A stretch of DNA of 64,000 nt from Penicillium oxalicum (GCF_001723175.1 NC_064654.1:2170001-2234000), one strand, 5' to 3'; counted from the stretch's first letter, positions 1 to 12,918 are shown. Notes: generated by a model from the letters alone, not told the origin. Program-made: numbers and translations.

Positions 1-181
1 CTACCGGTCTTTTTTCGTAGGGTGCCTATAATCGCGCACACGTAGAGAGCATGAAAAAAATATCTGCGTTTTAATTTTTCTCCCTTGCCAGATTCATGAT
101 GGATAATAGCACTCGGGGGAGATCTGAGCTTCCGCTGCGCTCTCACATCTATCTTCACCACAATGCGCTGTTCGTGTGTGC

Positions 182-2510
182 TTACAGGAAAGGCTCGATG
201 TTGATCTCGAGGGTACTGACGGGATACTTCAGCTCATACTTGCCCAGGACGGTAGGGTGAAGAATGCCGAAAGAACCAATCATGTGGTCCTTTCCGCCAA
301 CGCGCAAGTGGATGGAGGCGCTGTGGCCGGGGAAGTAGGTGGGATCTGTCATTTCGAGAATCAGCCAAGGGTTCTGTGTGAATTCAATTGTATCATAAAT
401 CAGGCCAGATCACCTACCGTCCAGCTCCTTGATGTAATATTGCGAATCACTAATAGCGGCATTGTCGAGACCCTCCTCGGCGATAATGAAGGCACTCTTC
501 AACATGGACATGACGCGGTCAAGCAGACCGTGGACGACCTCAAAACCACTGCTCTTGCCATAGAATGCAGCAGCAAAGTGGCGCTCGTTGCGGCTCTTGC
601 GCTCCAAAGACAAGTCCTTGAAAGCAACATCGCTGACCTCGAAGATCTTCATCGGGACACTGTGGGCCTTGTTTTCACGGATAGTCTTCAATAAACCCGG
701 CAGCAAGCTGGTGCGAACAACCTGGAATTCGGTAGTCTTGGGGTTGGCAAGCTTGACAGCAGTGTTTCCGTCGTCTTTGCGGTTGAGCCATGCAAAGTTT
801 TCATCATGCGAGCAAAGAATCAACGGCAGAACCTCGGACCAGCCAGCCATCGCCGCTTCGACGCGAACAATGTCGGAGAGCTTGTTAATGGGGAGAGGCT
901 GAGCAACGGTTCCCGACTTGCTGGGGAAAGATCGAGGGAGATTGTTGAAGCCATAGGCAATAGCCACATCCTCCATGATGTCGCACTGGTGAAGTACGTC
1001 GGCGCGGGTAGGCGGGATCTCGACGTCGATTGTGTCAGGGCTCATCGCGGAAGGCTTAGCTCGGTATGCCATCTTTGTCAGGAGGTTACTGATCTCGGAA
1101 GAGGAGAGTTCCAGACCACAGCATTGGTTGATGTACGAGACCTCAGCTGTTGTGGTACGGGGAGCGAGATCAGGAGTGACACGAGTCTGACCATTATGTT
1201 CTGACACAATCTCAACCGGCTCGATACTAGTTACAGTTAGTACTTGTATTAATTTCGAGGAGAAAACTCTACCGGAGAGGCCGTAGCATAGCAACTTACG
1301 TGAAGGGCTCCGAAGTGTACTGGGAGAACATAGTGACCATCATACGGTTCACGATTTCGAGCTTGGTTTGATCCAGCGCAGTGATCTCAATAAAGACATT
1401 TGTCGTGTCAAGGGAGATTTTCGAGTGGTCGCCGTTGATAATGGGAGGCAGAGAGCAAACGATGCGCTGTGAGTCGAAAATGACAGGGTAAACCGGTGAG
1501 TCGCGGATAATGTGCAAGTACTTGCTCAGTTGTTGATGCTTCTGTATATATCGGTCAGAATTTGCGATTTGGGAAGTATGAACGAAGCCTTGCGCTATAA
1601 GCTCACATACCTCGTAGAAGGCCATCAATTCATTGCCGTCCATTTCCTTGGTCTGGTTGAGGGGCACAAACTTGATGTCCTTGGGAGGGAGGGCATCGTA
1701 GGTGAACGGTCCTTTGATAGTGTCCAGATCGTGTGTACCAATGGAGACCAGGGTTCGTTGACGAGCTAGGTTTTGGTGAAGCTTGTCTTGCAAGGCAATG
1801 AAGGATGCGTAACGGGCCTTGTCGAATTTCACACCTCGGAGAATAGCACCTGAGACATAGGGTCTGATCTTGGTGGTCTTTTCAAATAAGTCAGCATTTT
1901 CAGTGAGTAGAATCAGTCCCGGGTTCCCTCACGCTCTCCTTCACGATAATTTGCTCCAATTGCCCATTCGCAGGCTTAGCCAGCTTGTACTCAGGCAGCG
2001 CCTTCCGCTGCAAGAAGATGTTAAGCATCAACGCAATTCCCTCGAAGCAAAGGAGGTCATATCTGTCATGTGTCTTAGCCAATCATCGAAATCATTCAAA
2101 GTTGATCAAGCTCGATATCAGCATACCGGTTGGCGGGGATCTCAATCTTGAGCTGGGGCGGCTCCTGGACACCATCGACGATCGGCCGGTCCTGGTTTGT
2201 AGTCTGCGAGAAACGAGTGTTCCATGAGTAACCCAGACGGAAGTCTAGTCATTTTGGTAGGGTTCATACATCCTCATCGAGCTCAATGCCTGTCCAACAG
2301 TGTCAGCCCCTCTTGCCCCGCGGCTCATTCGCGAACAAAATGACACATACCGAACTCGAAACACAACTCGTCAAACTCCTCTGTAGTATATCTGTCGTTG
2401 CGCGAACGAATTGTCAGACCTATCGCCCGCGCTTATTTTCGCGACGAATATACGTACTCCCGGCCCAACTCCTTGAAGAGAGCGGCCTTGTCGACCGAAA
2501 TAGTGGGCAT
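182..2510 (-). CDS. FRS1: Phenylalanyl-tRNA synthetase beta subunit, cytosolic
   Basis: Charges tRNA-Phe in the cytosol as the beta chain of the alpha2-beta2 enzyme. The N-terminus ([19 protein letters not shown]) and the C-terminus, ending in a motif of type LEINIEPFL, are typical of eukaryotic/archaeal PheRS beta. The middle has the B5-like segment with [25 protein letters not shown] and [18 protein letters not shown]. The coding sequence is split by about seven short introns, e.g. 2392-2457 between GRE and YTTEEF, and a 69-nt intron at 1542-1610 that contains no stop and keeps frame. The start was chosen because the conserved N-terminus begins exactly at this ATG; an 11-G run lies just upstream. 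It diverges from the PP2A scaffold gene. All pieces join in frame, so the gene looks intact. The symbol follows the yeast orthologue. Confidence 0.93.
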
Positions 2511-3442
2511 GGCGGGGGGGGGGGTAATCGCAGTGCGATAAAATTCCTGTGCGGACAACCGACAGGGACTTTGTTAGCAAAGGCTTAGGAGTGACATATC
2601 ATGAAGATCCGGTCTGAATTCAAAGACATAATACGTACCAAAACCAGCAGAAACAAGCCTCGCGAGCAGAGGTGGAAGTATAACCAGCGCAGCAGCGGTT
2701 ATGACTCCGATCGGACTTTTGGAAATTCTGCCCTTTTCAGCCACACACCGCCACGGCTGCTGTACGTCTCCCCCTCTTTTATGACGACTTGTACGGTATT
2801 GTCACAGTGGTCCCTGCGTGGCCAAATTTGAGCACACCGATGCCTAGTAATTGCCCGCTTTTCTCGGTGGTCCGCCTTGAGCAGCCAGGCAGCGCCATAC
2901 GGTATGTAAATTACGCGCAGCCGCAGCTGTGTTGATGGTGAAAGCTCAGGGTGATCGGATTCTGTCATCATTCAAGACACAATCGATTTCCTGAGCTTCA
3001 ATTCTACCTTCAACGGTGTACGCCCAAGCCCAGTCTCTTCCCCGCCTGTTCAAACATTTTTTTGGTGAGCATTGAGTTCTCCAATCGTCCCGAGGTATGC
3101 TTCTTGCTCATTGCGCGAGTTTGGTTGTTCGGCGGCCCAAACCCCCACGAAACCTCCATCGATCTTCCCCTTCCCATTCCAAACCTCCCACTCTGTCGCG
3201 CCCATCCAGTCTTCACTAACCTGACCCGATATCTAGCCACTTGGTTACCGTATCGGAGCTCATGAAGCTATTTCCTACACGACCTATCCGTTAAAATACT
3301 TCCATCTGGTTGGCCCTGTGACCGGCACCCCCCGCCCCCGAATACCAGTCTTTGCTCAACACCGGGACGAATCAACCCGGTCTACCAGCTCTCACTTCCC
3401 TCTCCCTTTTGACAAGCCTAATACGAGAACTGCACATACGTG
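2511..3442. promoter_or_regulatory. Divergent intergenic region between FRS1 and the PP2A scaffold gene
   Basis: About 930 bp between two divergent start codons. It must hold the promoters and leaders of both genes. A run of 11 G (2514-2524) sits immediately upstream of the FRS1 start codon. I saw no gene in it; the short frames on both strands have no recognisable motifs. Confidence 0.6.
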
Positions 3443-5837
3443 ATGGAGGGTCAAAACGAGAATGATGAACTCTACCCCATCGCGGTTCTCATCGATGAGC
3501 TCAAGGTACGTGGGCGCTCCGCTCCGTCTATCTTCCCCTCCCCCAGCGGAGGGGAGCCTACTCCCTGGTCGAAGCTCATCCTCCAAATTTTTTTTAGCAC
3601 GATGATGTTCTCCTCAGATTGAATGCAATCCGCCGTCTATCCACGATCGCTCTGGCTTTGGGACCGGAGAGGACCCGAGATGAGCTTATCCCATTCCTGG
3701 ATGGTTCGTCATGCACCGGACACCCCACCATGCCCTTGCAACGGAGCGATAGTTTCTAACGCGACTGATCAATAGATTCTGTCGAGGATGAGGATGAGGT
3801 CTTGACCGCGCTGAGTGAGGAATTGGGTAACTTCACAGAGTACGTCGGCGGGCCAGAATATGCGCACGTGCTTCTGTCACCGCTCGAAAACCTGGCGGCG
3901 ATTGAAGAGCCTCTTGTGCGAGAGAAGGTCGGTCAAGCAAGAAAGAACAATCCTGGAAATACGGTGGCTGACAGCCCGTGGTGTAGGCCGTGGAGTCCCT
4001 CAACAAAGTTTGCGACCAACTGTCAGAAAGTCAAGTCGAAGAACACTTCCTTCCTCTGGTTCTTCACCTCTCGAAAGCCGATTGGTTCACTTCCAAGGTT
4101 TCTGCCACTGGTCTCTATTGTTCACCTTATCGAAAAGCCGCGCCGGCGCTGCAGCAAAGTCTCCGACAACATTTTGGAGCGCTCGTACACGATGAAACCC
4201 CCATGGTGCGCCGTCAAGCCGCCAACAACCTCGCCAAGTTTGTCAAGGAGATGCAAACTTCAGTGATAATCGACGAAATGATACCCCTCTTCCAATATTT
4301 GGCCAGTGATGACCAAGACAGCGTGCGCCTGTTGACGGTGGAAATCTTGATCGCGATCGCAGAGGAAATTCCTAAGGCCCAGCAACCCAGTCATGGTGTG
4401 CTGCTGACATCACTGCGCAACTTGTTTGAGGATAAGAGCTGGCGGGTCCGCTACATGGTCGCTGATAGATACGAGAAGGTCAGTGTTCTCCTTCCATCGC
4501 CATCAAGGCAGGACAGTGTGCGCTAACCTGAACTTTCCTGTTCTAGATTGCCAAGGCTGTGCACGAAGAGGTCATTACACGCGACATGGTGCCCGCTTTT
4601 GTGAAACTTTTGAAGGACACCGAGGCAGAGGTCCGCACTGCAATTGCTGGACAGATTCCCGGTTCGTGAAGATAAAACAGTGCGTGTGATGGAAATACTG
4701 TTGCTGACTCTCGCTACAGGATTCTGTTCTCTGATTGATCGTGACACCCTGCTGAATGAGATCATGACCAGTGTGGAGGATTTGGTGTCTGACCAGTCTC
4801 AGCACGTTCGTGCAGCACTCGGTACCCAAATCAGTGGATTGGCACCTATTCTTGGGAAAGAAGAGTATGTCCACCTCAGTTGCCTCTGCGATTGATTTCT
4901 TTCTTCTTGGTTCTTTCTTTCTGACTCGTTGGGATTATGCACAGGACCATCGCCCACTTGTTGCCCATGTTCCTTCAGATGCTCAAGGACGACTTCCCCG
5001 ATGTCCGTCTGCACATCATCTCCAAGCTTGAGCAGGTGAACAACGGTACGCTACCAGCCGCGCACTCCTTGGTTATGTCGCTCTTCTAACGTTTCACTGT
5101 CAGTCATCGGAATCGAACTACTCTCCCAATCTCTTCTTCCGGCAATTGTTCAGCTTGCCGAGGACAAGCAGTGGCGTGTGCGTCTTGCTATTATCGAATA
5201 CATCCCACTGCTTGCCAGCCAACTGGGTGTCAAATTCTTTGACGAGCAATTGAGCGACTTGTGCATGGGATGGCTAGGAGATACTGTCTTCTCCATTCGC
5301 GAGGCTGCAACCCAAAACCTGAAGAAGCTGACCGAAGTATTCGGCGTGGAATGGGCCAAGGAATCCATTATTCCCAAAGTGATGGCCATGGGCCAGCACC
5401 CCAACTACCTGTACCGCATGACCACCTGCTTCGCCATTTCTGTAAGTTGCGAATCTTGCAATCGCCCTGCTGTCTGGTTTGCTAATCTTGGCTCCTAGAC
5501 GCTCGTACCCGTTGTCACCCTTGACATTATTGAAAGCTCCATTCTTCCCATTCTGGACCGACTTGTGGCAGACGAGATCCCCAACATTCGCTTCAACGTG
5601 GCCAAGTCGTATGCGGTTCTGATCGATGCCTTGCGTCGTCTGCCCGAGAACAAGACATTGGTCGAGGTGGAAAAATCGGAGCAGGCTGTCACACCCGCAC
5701 CCAGGGCCCAGGAACTGATTCAACAGAAAGTTCTTCCGTCCTTGGAAAAGCTGCAGGCTGATGATGATGTTGATGTTCGCTATTTTGCCACCACTGCCAC
5801 AGGTCCCACGGAGGAGACTATGCAGACATCCCCTTAG
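3443..5837 (+). CDS. TPD3: Protein phosphatase 2A scaffold (A) regulatory subunit, HEAT-repeat protein
   Basis: Scaffold of the PP2A holoenzyme that bridges the catalytic C and regulatory B subunits in cell-cycle and signalling control. I read nine exons (3443-3505, 3598-3703, 3776-3927, 3987-4478, 4547-4661, 4720-4864, 4945-5045, 5104-5441, 5499-5837), giving about 616 residues, close to the usual family length. The protein is a string of HEAT repeats with the family's signatures: [13 protein letters not shown] at the start, [70 protein letters not shown], and [13 protein letters not shown] near the end. All junctions are GT-AG and preserve frame. It is divergently placed to FRS1. Symbol given by homology to the yeast gene. 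Confidence 0.95.
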
Positions 5838-6475
5838 GATTGGAGCAGGGGTGAACACATGCCAACGACAACATACGAAACACTCTCTTCCCACTCCAGC
5901 TCCCCCTTCCCCCAAACGGCATAACACGCGACGACAGAGGACCTGCAAAACAACTTGGATGTGGATTACAAGCCACCCCTGTCAGTTTAGAGATAGCCAG
6001 CTTTGGGAAGAGATTATCTCCACGGCGTTCTTAATGTAGAGGTTTTTTTTATTTCTCTCTAATCTCCTTGATGCACAAGTGTCTCTCTGCGCTCACAAAA
6101 TAGCAATAAAACTCATTGACACCACTTATGAGGTCTCTCATCGCCCGCTCGGGAAACTTCCTTAGAGGGTCGGGCGGCTTACAGTATTTGTCAGCGGTCC
6201 ATGGCCCCGGCGGTCCACCGTCATCTAGCAGGGCTAGTTTGAAGCTCATGGAAACAATATTTAGTTCGAGATTCAAGGTTGTCTCGAGATACGACGAGCT
6301 GTTGTGGGGGCTTCACCATTTCACTTTCCAGTACAATCATTATCCACCCTTCCGAATTCAGGGTTGATTCCCTGATAGGGTGCGAAGTAGCCACATTGCT
6401 GCTAACTGTTCCCCTGACGTGTTCAAGCCATCTCTAGAAGCAGGCTAGAACCTAATTGTCCTTTTGTGAAACGCA
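5838..6475. other. Intergenic region, no gene seen
   Basis: Contains the 3' untranslated region of the PP2A scaffold gene and the promoter/leader of the next gene on the same strand. No conserved frame or repeat noticed. Confidence 0.6.
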
Positions 6476-7455
6476 ATGGACATGTTCTGGCCTTATCATT
6501 TCGTCACTCCCTCGGAGCAGGAGAAAGTACGGCGCCGAGAGCTCTTGGATTTGAGAGGATCCTACGCCCAGTGGTCGATTGTATTCATGATCGTGGCCAT
6601 TCGGGCCTACCAGTTCTGGGTCCAGTCGTCAGCTCAACACGACACCGAGAGCAAACGCCAACGTGCTCAACTGTTGTGGTGGGATCGACCGCTCTTTGCC
6701 GGATGGCTGGAGACTCGTCGCCAGTATGCTCTTTGCGGGATATGGTTGCTGTGGCTGCTTGGTCTTGCTGTCTGGAACAGCGGCGATGGTACGAGCCCAT
6801 CAATTCAACTATCACTGAAAGATATCCATCTCGGCACTCTGGCTTACAAGCACTTGACTGACGTGAATGTGCAGATTACCTCCATCTGACCAAGGCTCTG
6901 GGCCATGTGGCGCTCTCGCAAATTCCCCTGCAGGTCCTCATGTCGCCAGCAGCATACATCTCCACATCCAAGCCAGCCGCTTCGTCGATCTGCTCCTTGG
7001 TAACCTCCATCCCTCAGGTCACCCTTTCACCCTATCACCGACTCCTTGGTCGGTTGGTCATCTCTCCTTTGCTCACGGGTCATGCTGCCCTGTACCTCGT
7101 GTTCTTTGCACAATCATCCCATCCTGATTTTGGAACCCTCCTGAACAAGCGAATCCGAGACTTTGATGTCCAGTGTGGTCTTATGGCGGTATCGATGCTC
7201 CTTTATACTGTCTTCTTCCAGCGACCCCGTGCTGCATCGTCCAAGACAAACACCCGCGGGCGTCGTGCCGTCGGGTCCATGCGCGAGCGTCGACTGTCAT
7301 TCTATTTCGGTCACATCGCTCTGGTGGGTTTGCTGTGTTTTTCTGCTTATTATCATGTTGCACAAGCACAAAAGTACATGCTACAAGCTTTGGGGGCCTT
7401 TACTGCCAATAGCGCTGTCTCCTGGGCTATGATTCGATGGAGTGGGCGTCGGTGA
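6476..7455 (+). CDS. Ferric-reductase-like transmembrane domain protein without the flavin domain
   Basis: Two exons (6476-6788 and 6875-7455) give about 297 residues, mostly hydrophobic segments (around 30-48, 82-100, 107-135, 160-183, 203-220, 247-265). The segment YHRLLGRLVISPLLTGHAAL resembles the HRWLGR helix of ferric reductase/NADPH oxidase membrane domains. The later helix has HIALVGLLCFSAYYH. Two His pairs are visible: H159/H174 (14 residues between) and H251/H265 (13 between), as expected for a two-haem b-type core. The FAD- and NADPH-binding regions of full-length ferric reductases are absent, so by itself it could not take electrons from NADPH. The substrate and partner are unknown. 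Family assignment is inferred from motif pattern; an unrelated multipass protein remains possible. Confidence 0.6.
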
Positions 7456-8211
7456 CATTTTTCGTGACGGAGAGATGGAACATTGTCTACATCGGTTGAC
7501 GGAGTGGGCCAGATTTTGAAGGTTGGGAGTTTTTGTGTTCATAATGTGAATATGTACCTCATCCATAGGTGGTGGAGGTGGTAGTGGTAGTAGTAGTAGT
7601 AGACTGAACAAGTACTCACGCAAGAGAGGAAAGGCGTCGGGAGTCGATAGGAGCTACCTACAACTTTGCTTCGCCAGAAAGCGTCTACGGCTCTGCTTGT
7701 GAGAGAAATGAGATCGTTGATCCCCAATTGCTCCTTTCCTAGTCGCAACCTGTCCGCTCACGGCATCTTGGCCATTTCTTGGCATTCCCAAACAGGAAAT
7801 CCCAGAGGCTTGAGTGCCGTTGAGGAATTGAAATCCGTCCGCATTCGAATTGGCATGTTCCGACCCGAAGCAGAAATCTCCAGAGGCAGGCCGAGCACAC
7901 AAATTTCGTTCATCCAGCCAAACCCATCCTCCTGGACTGAATATTCCTTTGAGCGTCAGATAGAATCGACTTCTGCCGACGTGGTGGATGCTTTTGAATC
8001 CTGATCGGAGTGGTCAGCCCGCCCCCTCAAGGTCCAGGCCCAGTGATTTAAGCACTAGAGTCCGACTTCTTCCCAGACCACGTTTCCGCCTCTTCTATGG
8101 AGCACCTCCGTTCGTCGTGACCGATCCGAGTTGAAAGGCGCCCACATCCGTTCCCCAAGTCTCCCATCTGTCCATTCTGGACTGGCTTTCTGAACCTCTC
8201 ACCTGGTTCTC
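7456..8211. other. Intergenic region, no firm gene
   Basis: About 750 bp upstream of the GT90 gene. It contains a (GGT/AGT)n-like purine-rich triplet stretch near 7568-7602. An unrecognised 112-codon frame at 7666-8004 is more likely leader or promoter than a gene. Confidence 0.5.
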
Positions 8212-10119
8212 ATGCCGCCTTCAGATGGCAGGATGCGCACTCAACGGCTACTCCTCCTGCTCGCCATCGTCTTTGTCGCGTGTCTCTCGCTCGTCCTCCT
8301 CCGTCCCGACCGTGTCCCCCAAAACCAAACCCACGTCGACGATGCGCCGGACCACGCTCCGCCCGAGCCTATAAGGCATCCCCAACTGCATCCCGACGAT
8401 GCTTCATATCCGCCCGAGAAGGCGCATCCCATCTCGACCTTGATGCAGACGGCACAGCGGTCATTCGACGATGTGCTGGCCCGCCAATCGAAATCTCTGG
8501 CCGACGCGGTTCAGGAGTACCAACGTCGCTACAAGATGCATCCGCCGCCGCATTTCGACAAATGGTTCCAGTTTGCTCAGGCCAAGGGGGTGAAGCTGGT
8601 GGACGAGTTTGATTCCATTTACCATAACCTGCGGCCATTCTGGGCTGTGAAGCCGGCGGTCATTCGCGCCCGCGCCCGCGAAACCCTCGGCTTTGACAAC
8701 GCGGTGATCGGGCTGCTGATCCGCAACGGTGAGGTGACGCTGATTGAAGGCGGTGGTGATGGCCGGAAGTGGCAACGCGAGGCCACCGTCGGCATGATGA
8801 AGGACTTTGTCAAGTACCTGCCCGACATGGACCTCGTCTTCAACACCCATGATGAACCCAGGGTGGTGATTCCCAGTGAAGACCTCGAGCGACTCGTGCA
8901 AACGGCCACGGACCATGTCATTCCGGCGGCCTTTAGCAGAAAGTCGGTCACCAACGCCTGGTCTCCTCGGGCGGCCGACCTAAACAAAGGCGATCGGATT
9001 GACGAAGTGCGCACCACGCGCTTCAATCGATTTGCCCATCAGCCGACCTGGACTAATTCCCGGATTTCGTGCCCGGCCGACAGTCCTGCGCGGTCGCTCA
9101 ACGAGGACGCACCGGACGAGGTCGAGCCTTACGCCCTTGGTGAACTGGGCTTTGTCTACAATACGACAGCCTTTTCCGACATCTGCTACACTCCATCCCT
9201 TCGCGATTCGTACGGCTTTTTCGACCGTCCCAATGCCTTCGACGTTGTCCACGATTTGTTCCCCGTCTTCTCGCAGAGCAAAATCTCTAGCTTTCAGGAC
9301 ATCCTGTATCCTAGCCCCTGGTACTGGGCCGACAAGGTTCCCTACAACAAGAACAAGGATTATCGCTGGGATGACAAGTCCAATCATATGTACTGGCGTG
9401 GCACAACGACTGGTGGGTTTTCCCGTGCGGGCGGTTGGCGTCGCCAGCATCGCCAGCAGTTTGTGGATAACGTCAACTCCTTGGCAGACTCGAAGATCCT
9501 CACGCAACAGGAGGATCGATCCTGGGTATCGCAGGGGGTCAGCCGGAAGAGCTACCGAGATTTATTCGATGTCAAATTCACCATGATTGGTCAGTGTGAC
9601 CCCGATGATTGTCACGCCCAGGAGGAGTACTTTGACGTGGTCAAGGCTGCTGGACAGCAAGATGCGTGGGCCCACAAGTACTTGGTCGACATTGATGGGA
9701 ATGCGTTCAGTGGGCGATTTTACGCATTCCTTCGAAGCAACAGCTTTGTTTTTAAGATTGCCATCTTCCGCGAGTGGCATGAGGAATGGCTCAAGCCGTG
9801 GCTGCACTACGTTCCGCTCAGCCTAAAGGGCAATGAATACGTGGAAACCATGCGATACTTTACCGCAGAGGAGGAGGGCCGGAAGGCCGGCCCTGCCATT
9901 GCCACCAAGGGCCAAGAATGGGCCCAGCAAGTCTTGCGAAAGGACGATTTGGAGGTTTGGTTCTTCCGCCTGCTGTTAGAGTGAGTAGTGCCTTTTGTGC
10001 CACCTGTCTCTCCTTCCTATTTTCCTCTTTTGTCCCGGGCACGTTGCTGACATCACTCCTCCCTCAGGTATGGTCGACTCGTCGATGATCAGCGCGATCA
10101 AATCGGTTTCACCCTCTAG
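8212..10119 (+). CDS. GT90 (CAP10-like) glycosyltransferase, type II membrane protein
   Basis: Two exons (8212-9980, 10068-10119) encode about 606 residues. The N-terminus is a short basic cytoplasmic tail followed by one hydrophobic signal-anchor (about residues 10-26, rich in L/V/A), then a proline-rich stem, as in Golgi-resident transferases. The catalytic part carries the family's landmarks: MYWRGTTTGGFSR (acceptor/donor site region of CAP10 proteins), DIDGNAFSGRFYAFLRSNS and FREWHEEWLKPWLHYVP followed by VETMRYF. These are the signatures of Pfam Glyco_transf_90. Members add sugars (xylose or glucose in characterised cases) to glycans in the secretory pathway; the donor here is not known. 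The small last exon supplies the C-terminal residues YGRLVDDQRDQIGFTL. The gene looks intact. Confidence 0.9.
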
Positions 10120-11257
10120 ATCACCATTCGGCATGCTTCCCTCGACTACCCTTTCCCCTCCCCCGTTGATGTCGGTTTTGTATATACACCGAGAAGCCCG
10201 TTCGTCTCTGGGCCGAATGCCCCTTTATTCTGAAGAGGGCTCTGCGGTATTTCGATGAGATCACGGTCTTTGTTCTTGTTTTATCCTTGTTCCGTCTCAC
10301 GCCCCTTTTCACCGCGTCCCTTGATGGATGTTCGGTTTTTTTTTTCCTTTTCTTCGGCTGTATAATCATGTGAATACCCTTTGAATTCCCTCTCGTTCCT
10401 TTCTTCGTCTTTTCCTCTCGACTGTGGCCTGATCAGGTGGGCATTTCTGTAGCTTCTTGGGTCCTTCCGATCCTGAAACGTGGTGTCTTTTGCGCGATGG
10501 CTCTGTATATACCATGTATAGATCTGTATGATTGAAGACTTTCTTATTGTGATCCGAGGCTCTGCTTGCACCACACCCTTCAATTGTATATTCATAGCCC
10601 CTCCACTTCGTCGTGACTCTTCCCGTCTTCTCCGATTTGTGAGTGGCCAGGAGCTTGTGAGCTCAGCTGGGAACCAATATCTGCCCTGTGATGATTTTCC
10701 ACTTTGGGGCTCTGGTCCGAGACTGTTCCGAGTCGGCTCGGTTTTGAACGAGGTTGGCGTACCGTCAAGCGGGGCCGAGAGCCGAGTGATTGACGAGTGG
10801 AAAGCGCAGGACGGCCGCATTCATGTCACCGGCCGTCCAGTATGACGACAGTCCCATGCGCCGAGGCTTGCGCGGTTCGACAGGCTCGACGGTGATCTGC
10901 AATTCCACAAAAGCGCAAACTGGCTCTGGGAATTGGCATCCGGTGAGCTTTGAAAACCCTTTGTTATTCGATTTTTCTTAAACGCCCGCGTCAAGCTCTT
11001 CCTCTAGGCGATTCAGAAGGGGCACACCACCCAAAAAAAAAGAGAACCGTTTGAAGCTCGTGCAACCATCCAGGCACCCGTGCAGAAGTGCAGATCCTCC
11101 TCGCCCGCTCGGGTCCCGCCTTCACATGCGCTCGCATTGACCCACCGCCGACATCTTTTCTCTGTCAGACTCATTTTGGCCTGCGACCTCCTCCCTCTCT
11201 TCTTTCAATTTTCGTCATCGCAGAATTGGCTTGGCTTGATTTAGCTCCTGCCATTTC
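10120..11257. other. Intergenic region, no gene seen
   Basis: About 1.1 kb with the 3' region of the GT90 gene and a C/T-rich promoter (11140-11220) for the hydrolase. Frames on both strands show no family motifs. Confidence 0.55.
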
Positions 11258-12918
11258 ATGATGGGCGACGCAATCTCCAAAGGCATCAAAAGCCTGCTGG
11301 CTTTCACCTACGGTCTTTTCACTGTCGTGTTGTATGCGTTGATCGCCATCAAGAAGGGCACCTTTTTCAAAAAACGCACCGAGCGGCAGAACTTAGAGTT
11401 GCAGTTGGGTCAGTCTTCCATTTCTTTCTTTACTTCTTTCCTTCCCACCCCTATCACGTCTTTTTGACCTCCGGCACTTCGAGGTGGCTAACTGAGAGTG
11501 ACATTTATAGGCCGAGATCGCCTCTGGAACCTATCAAAGGATTACGCTGGCCTATCGCATCACTTCTTGACTCTCACGGATGGATTCAAGTTCCATTTTG
11601 TCAGCAATGAAGCTCCCGGCTCTCCAGCCGCACTGGCCGCAGATCGACCGCTGGTGATTTTCATCCATGGCTTCCCTGACAGCTGGGCCATCTGGCGTCA
11701 CATTGCCTCTTCGTCCACCCTCCAGGCCGCCGCCAATCTGGTCGCCATCGATATGCCTGGGTATGGTGGCACACAAGGCCTGGATAAGTATTCAGCCACC
11801 AATCTGCTGGAGAAGCTGGCCGAACTCGTTATCGCGCTTCGCTCGCAATATGGTGTGGATGATGGGACTCAGGCCAACAAGAAGCGGGTGACGATTGTCG
11901 CGCACGACTGGGGCTGTGTGTTGGCGATGCGACTCGCGGCCGAGGCGCCGTCGCTGGCCCATCGATTCATTTTGACCAACGGACCATTGGTACGTTGTTG
12001 TTACCCCCCCCCCCCCCCCACGATGCAGGACGGGCCTCCTGCACGCCTGCTCTATATCGTGGCCTCGTTTACGACATTGCTGACCCTTCATGCGCTTCAA
12101 CACAGCCAAGCCTGGCGCGATCCAACGTGAGTCGTATGCTGTCCTCCGCGTCCAAGATGTTCAAAACTGCCATGGCGGCGCCCTTGTCGGGCCGAGCTCC
12201 CCTGATGCAAGCTCTACGAACCCTGGGCCCGGTCTTCCGCCAAGCTATGATGTCCGGCTACATCTTCGCCATGCAGCTTCCTCCCTCCCTGGTCACTTAC
12301 TTCCTCGTGGGCGGCAATCAATCGCTCATGAAGGGTGTGCACGAACGCGCCCATGGAGACGATCCGTTTACTCCCAGTGACGAGGGCACCTCCATGGCCA
12401 GCAGTATGGGCCCTTCGCTGGCCGAATCCAAGACCCAGACTGCCAATGGCGAGTCATACCCTGCCACCATTGATTACTCGCACGACTTTGCCAACATCAT
12501 GAACATGGCCCACTACTATCGCCAGGGGGCCGCTGTCGCCCGGTGGCACAAGTCGGCCCAGACTGTGGCCAGCCTGCACAGCATCTCTGCCAGCCGCCAG
12601 CTTCGTCATCCCAGTAGCGGCACTGGTCTCCTGGATGACGGCCTCGCGGGGGCTCTGCAAGCTCCCGCGACCGTGCTCTGGGGTCAGAAGGATATGGCGC
12701 TGAGTGCGTCGGTGTGTCTGGACGGATTGGCGGACTATCTGACGTCCCACAGTCAGGTGGTGATGCTCCCCGACTCTGGTCACTTCACCCCCATCGAGCA
12801 GGGGAGTCGGGCGGCTCTCACCAAGGCGGTTGAGTGGGCTCTTCACGGGGAGCAGGGCGATATCGAGGCCGTTATTCGGGAGTGCTACCCCAGTGCTGTC
12901 GTTGTGGCTCGCCGATGA
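11258..12918 (+). CDS. Epoxide-hydrolase-like alpha/beta hydrolase
   Basis: Three exons (11258-11408, 11511-11989, 12106-12918) give about 480 residues. An N-terminal hydrophobic stretch (about residues 10-30) may anchor it to a membrane. The hydrolase core shows HGFPDSW (103-109, oxyanion loop), DMPGYGGT and VAHDWGC, with Asp183 in the nucleophile position typical of epoxide hydrolases rather than Ser esterases. The C-terminal part has LPDSGHFTPIEQ, with His436 as the likely catalytic base. It presumably opens epoxides to diols; substrate unknown. The second intron carries an uninterrupted 16-C run (12004-12019) close to its donor. The start could equally be the second Met of the MMGD N-terminus. 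The gene looks intact, as frame is kept through both splices. Confidence 0.87.

Noticed and set aside
7666..8004. 112-codon frame upstream of the GT90 gene
   Set aside because: No recognisable family; position fits the promoter and leader of the downstream gene.
8461..9507. Long open frames antisense to the GT90 gene
   Set aside because: They mirror the GC-rich coding strand of a gene with clear family motifs and have no motifs of their own.
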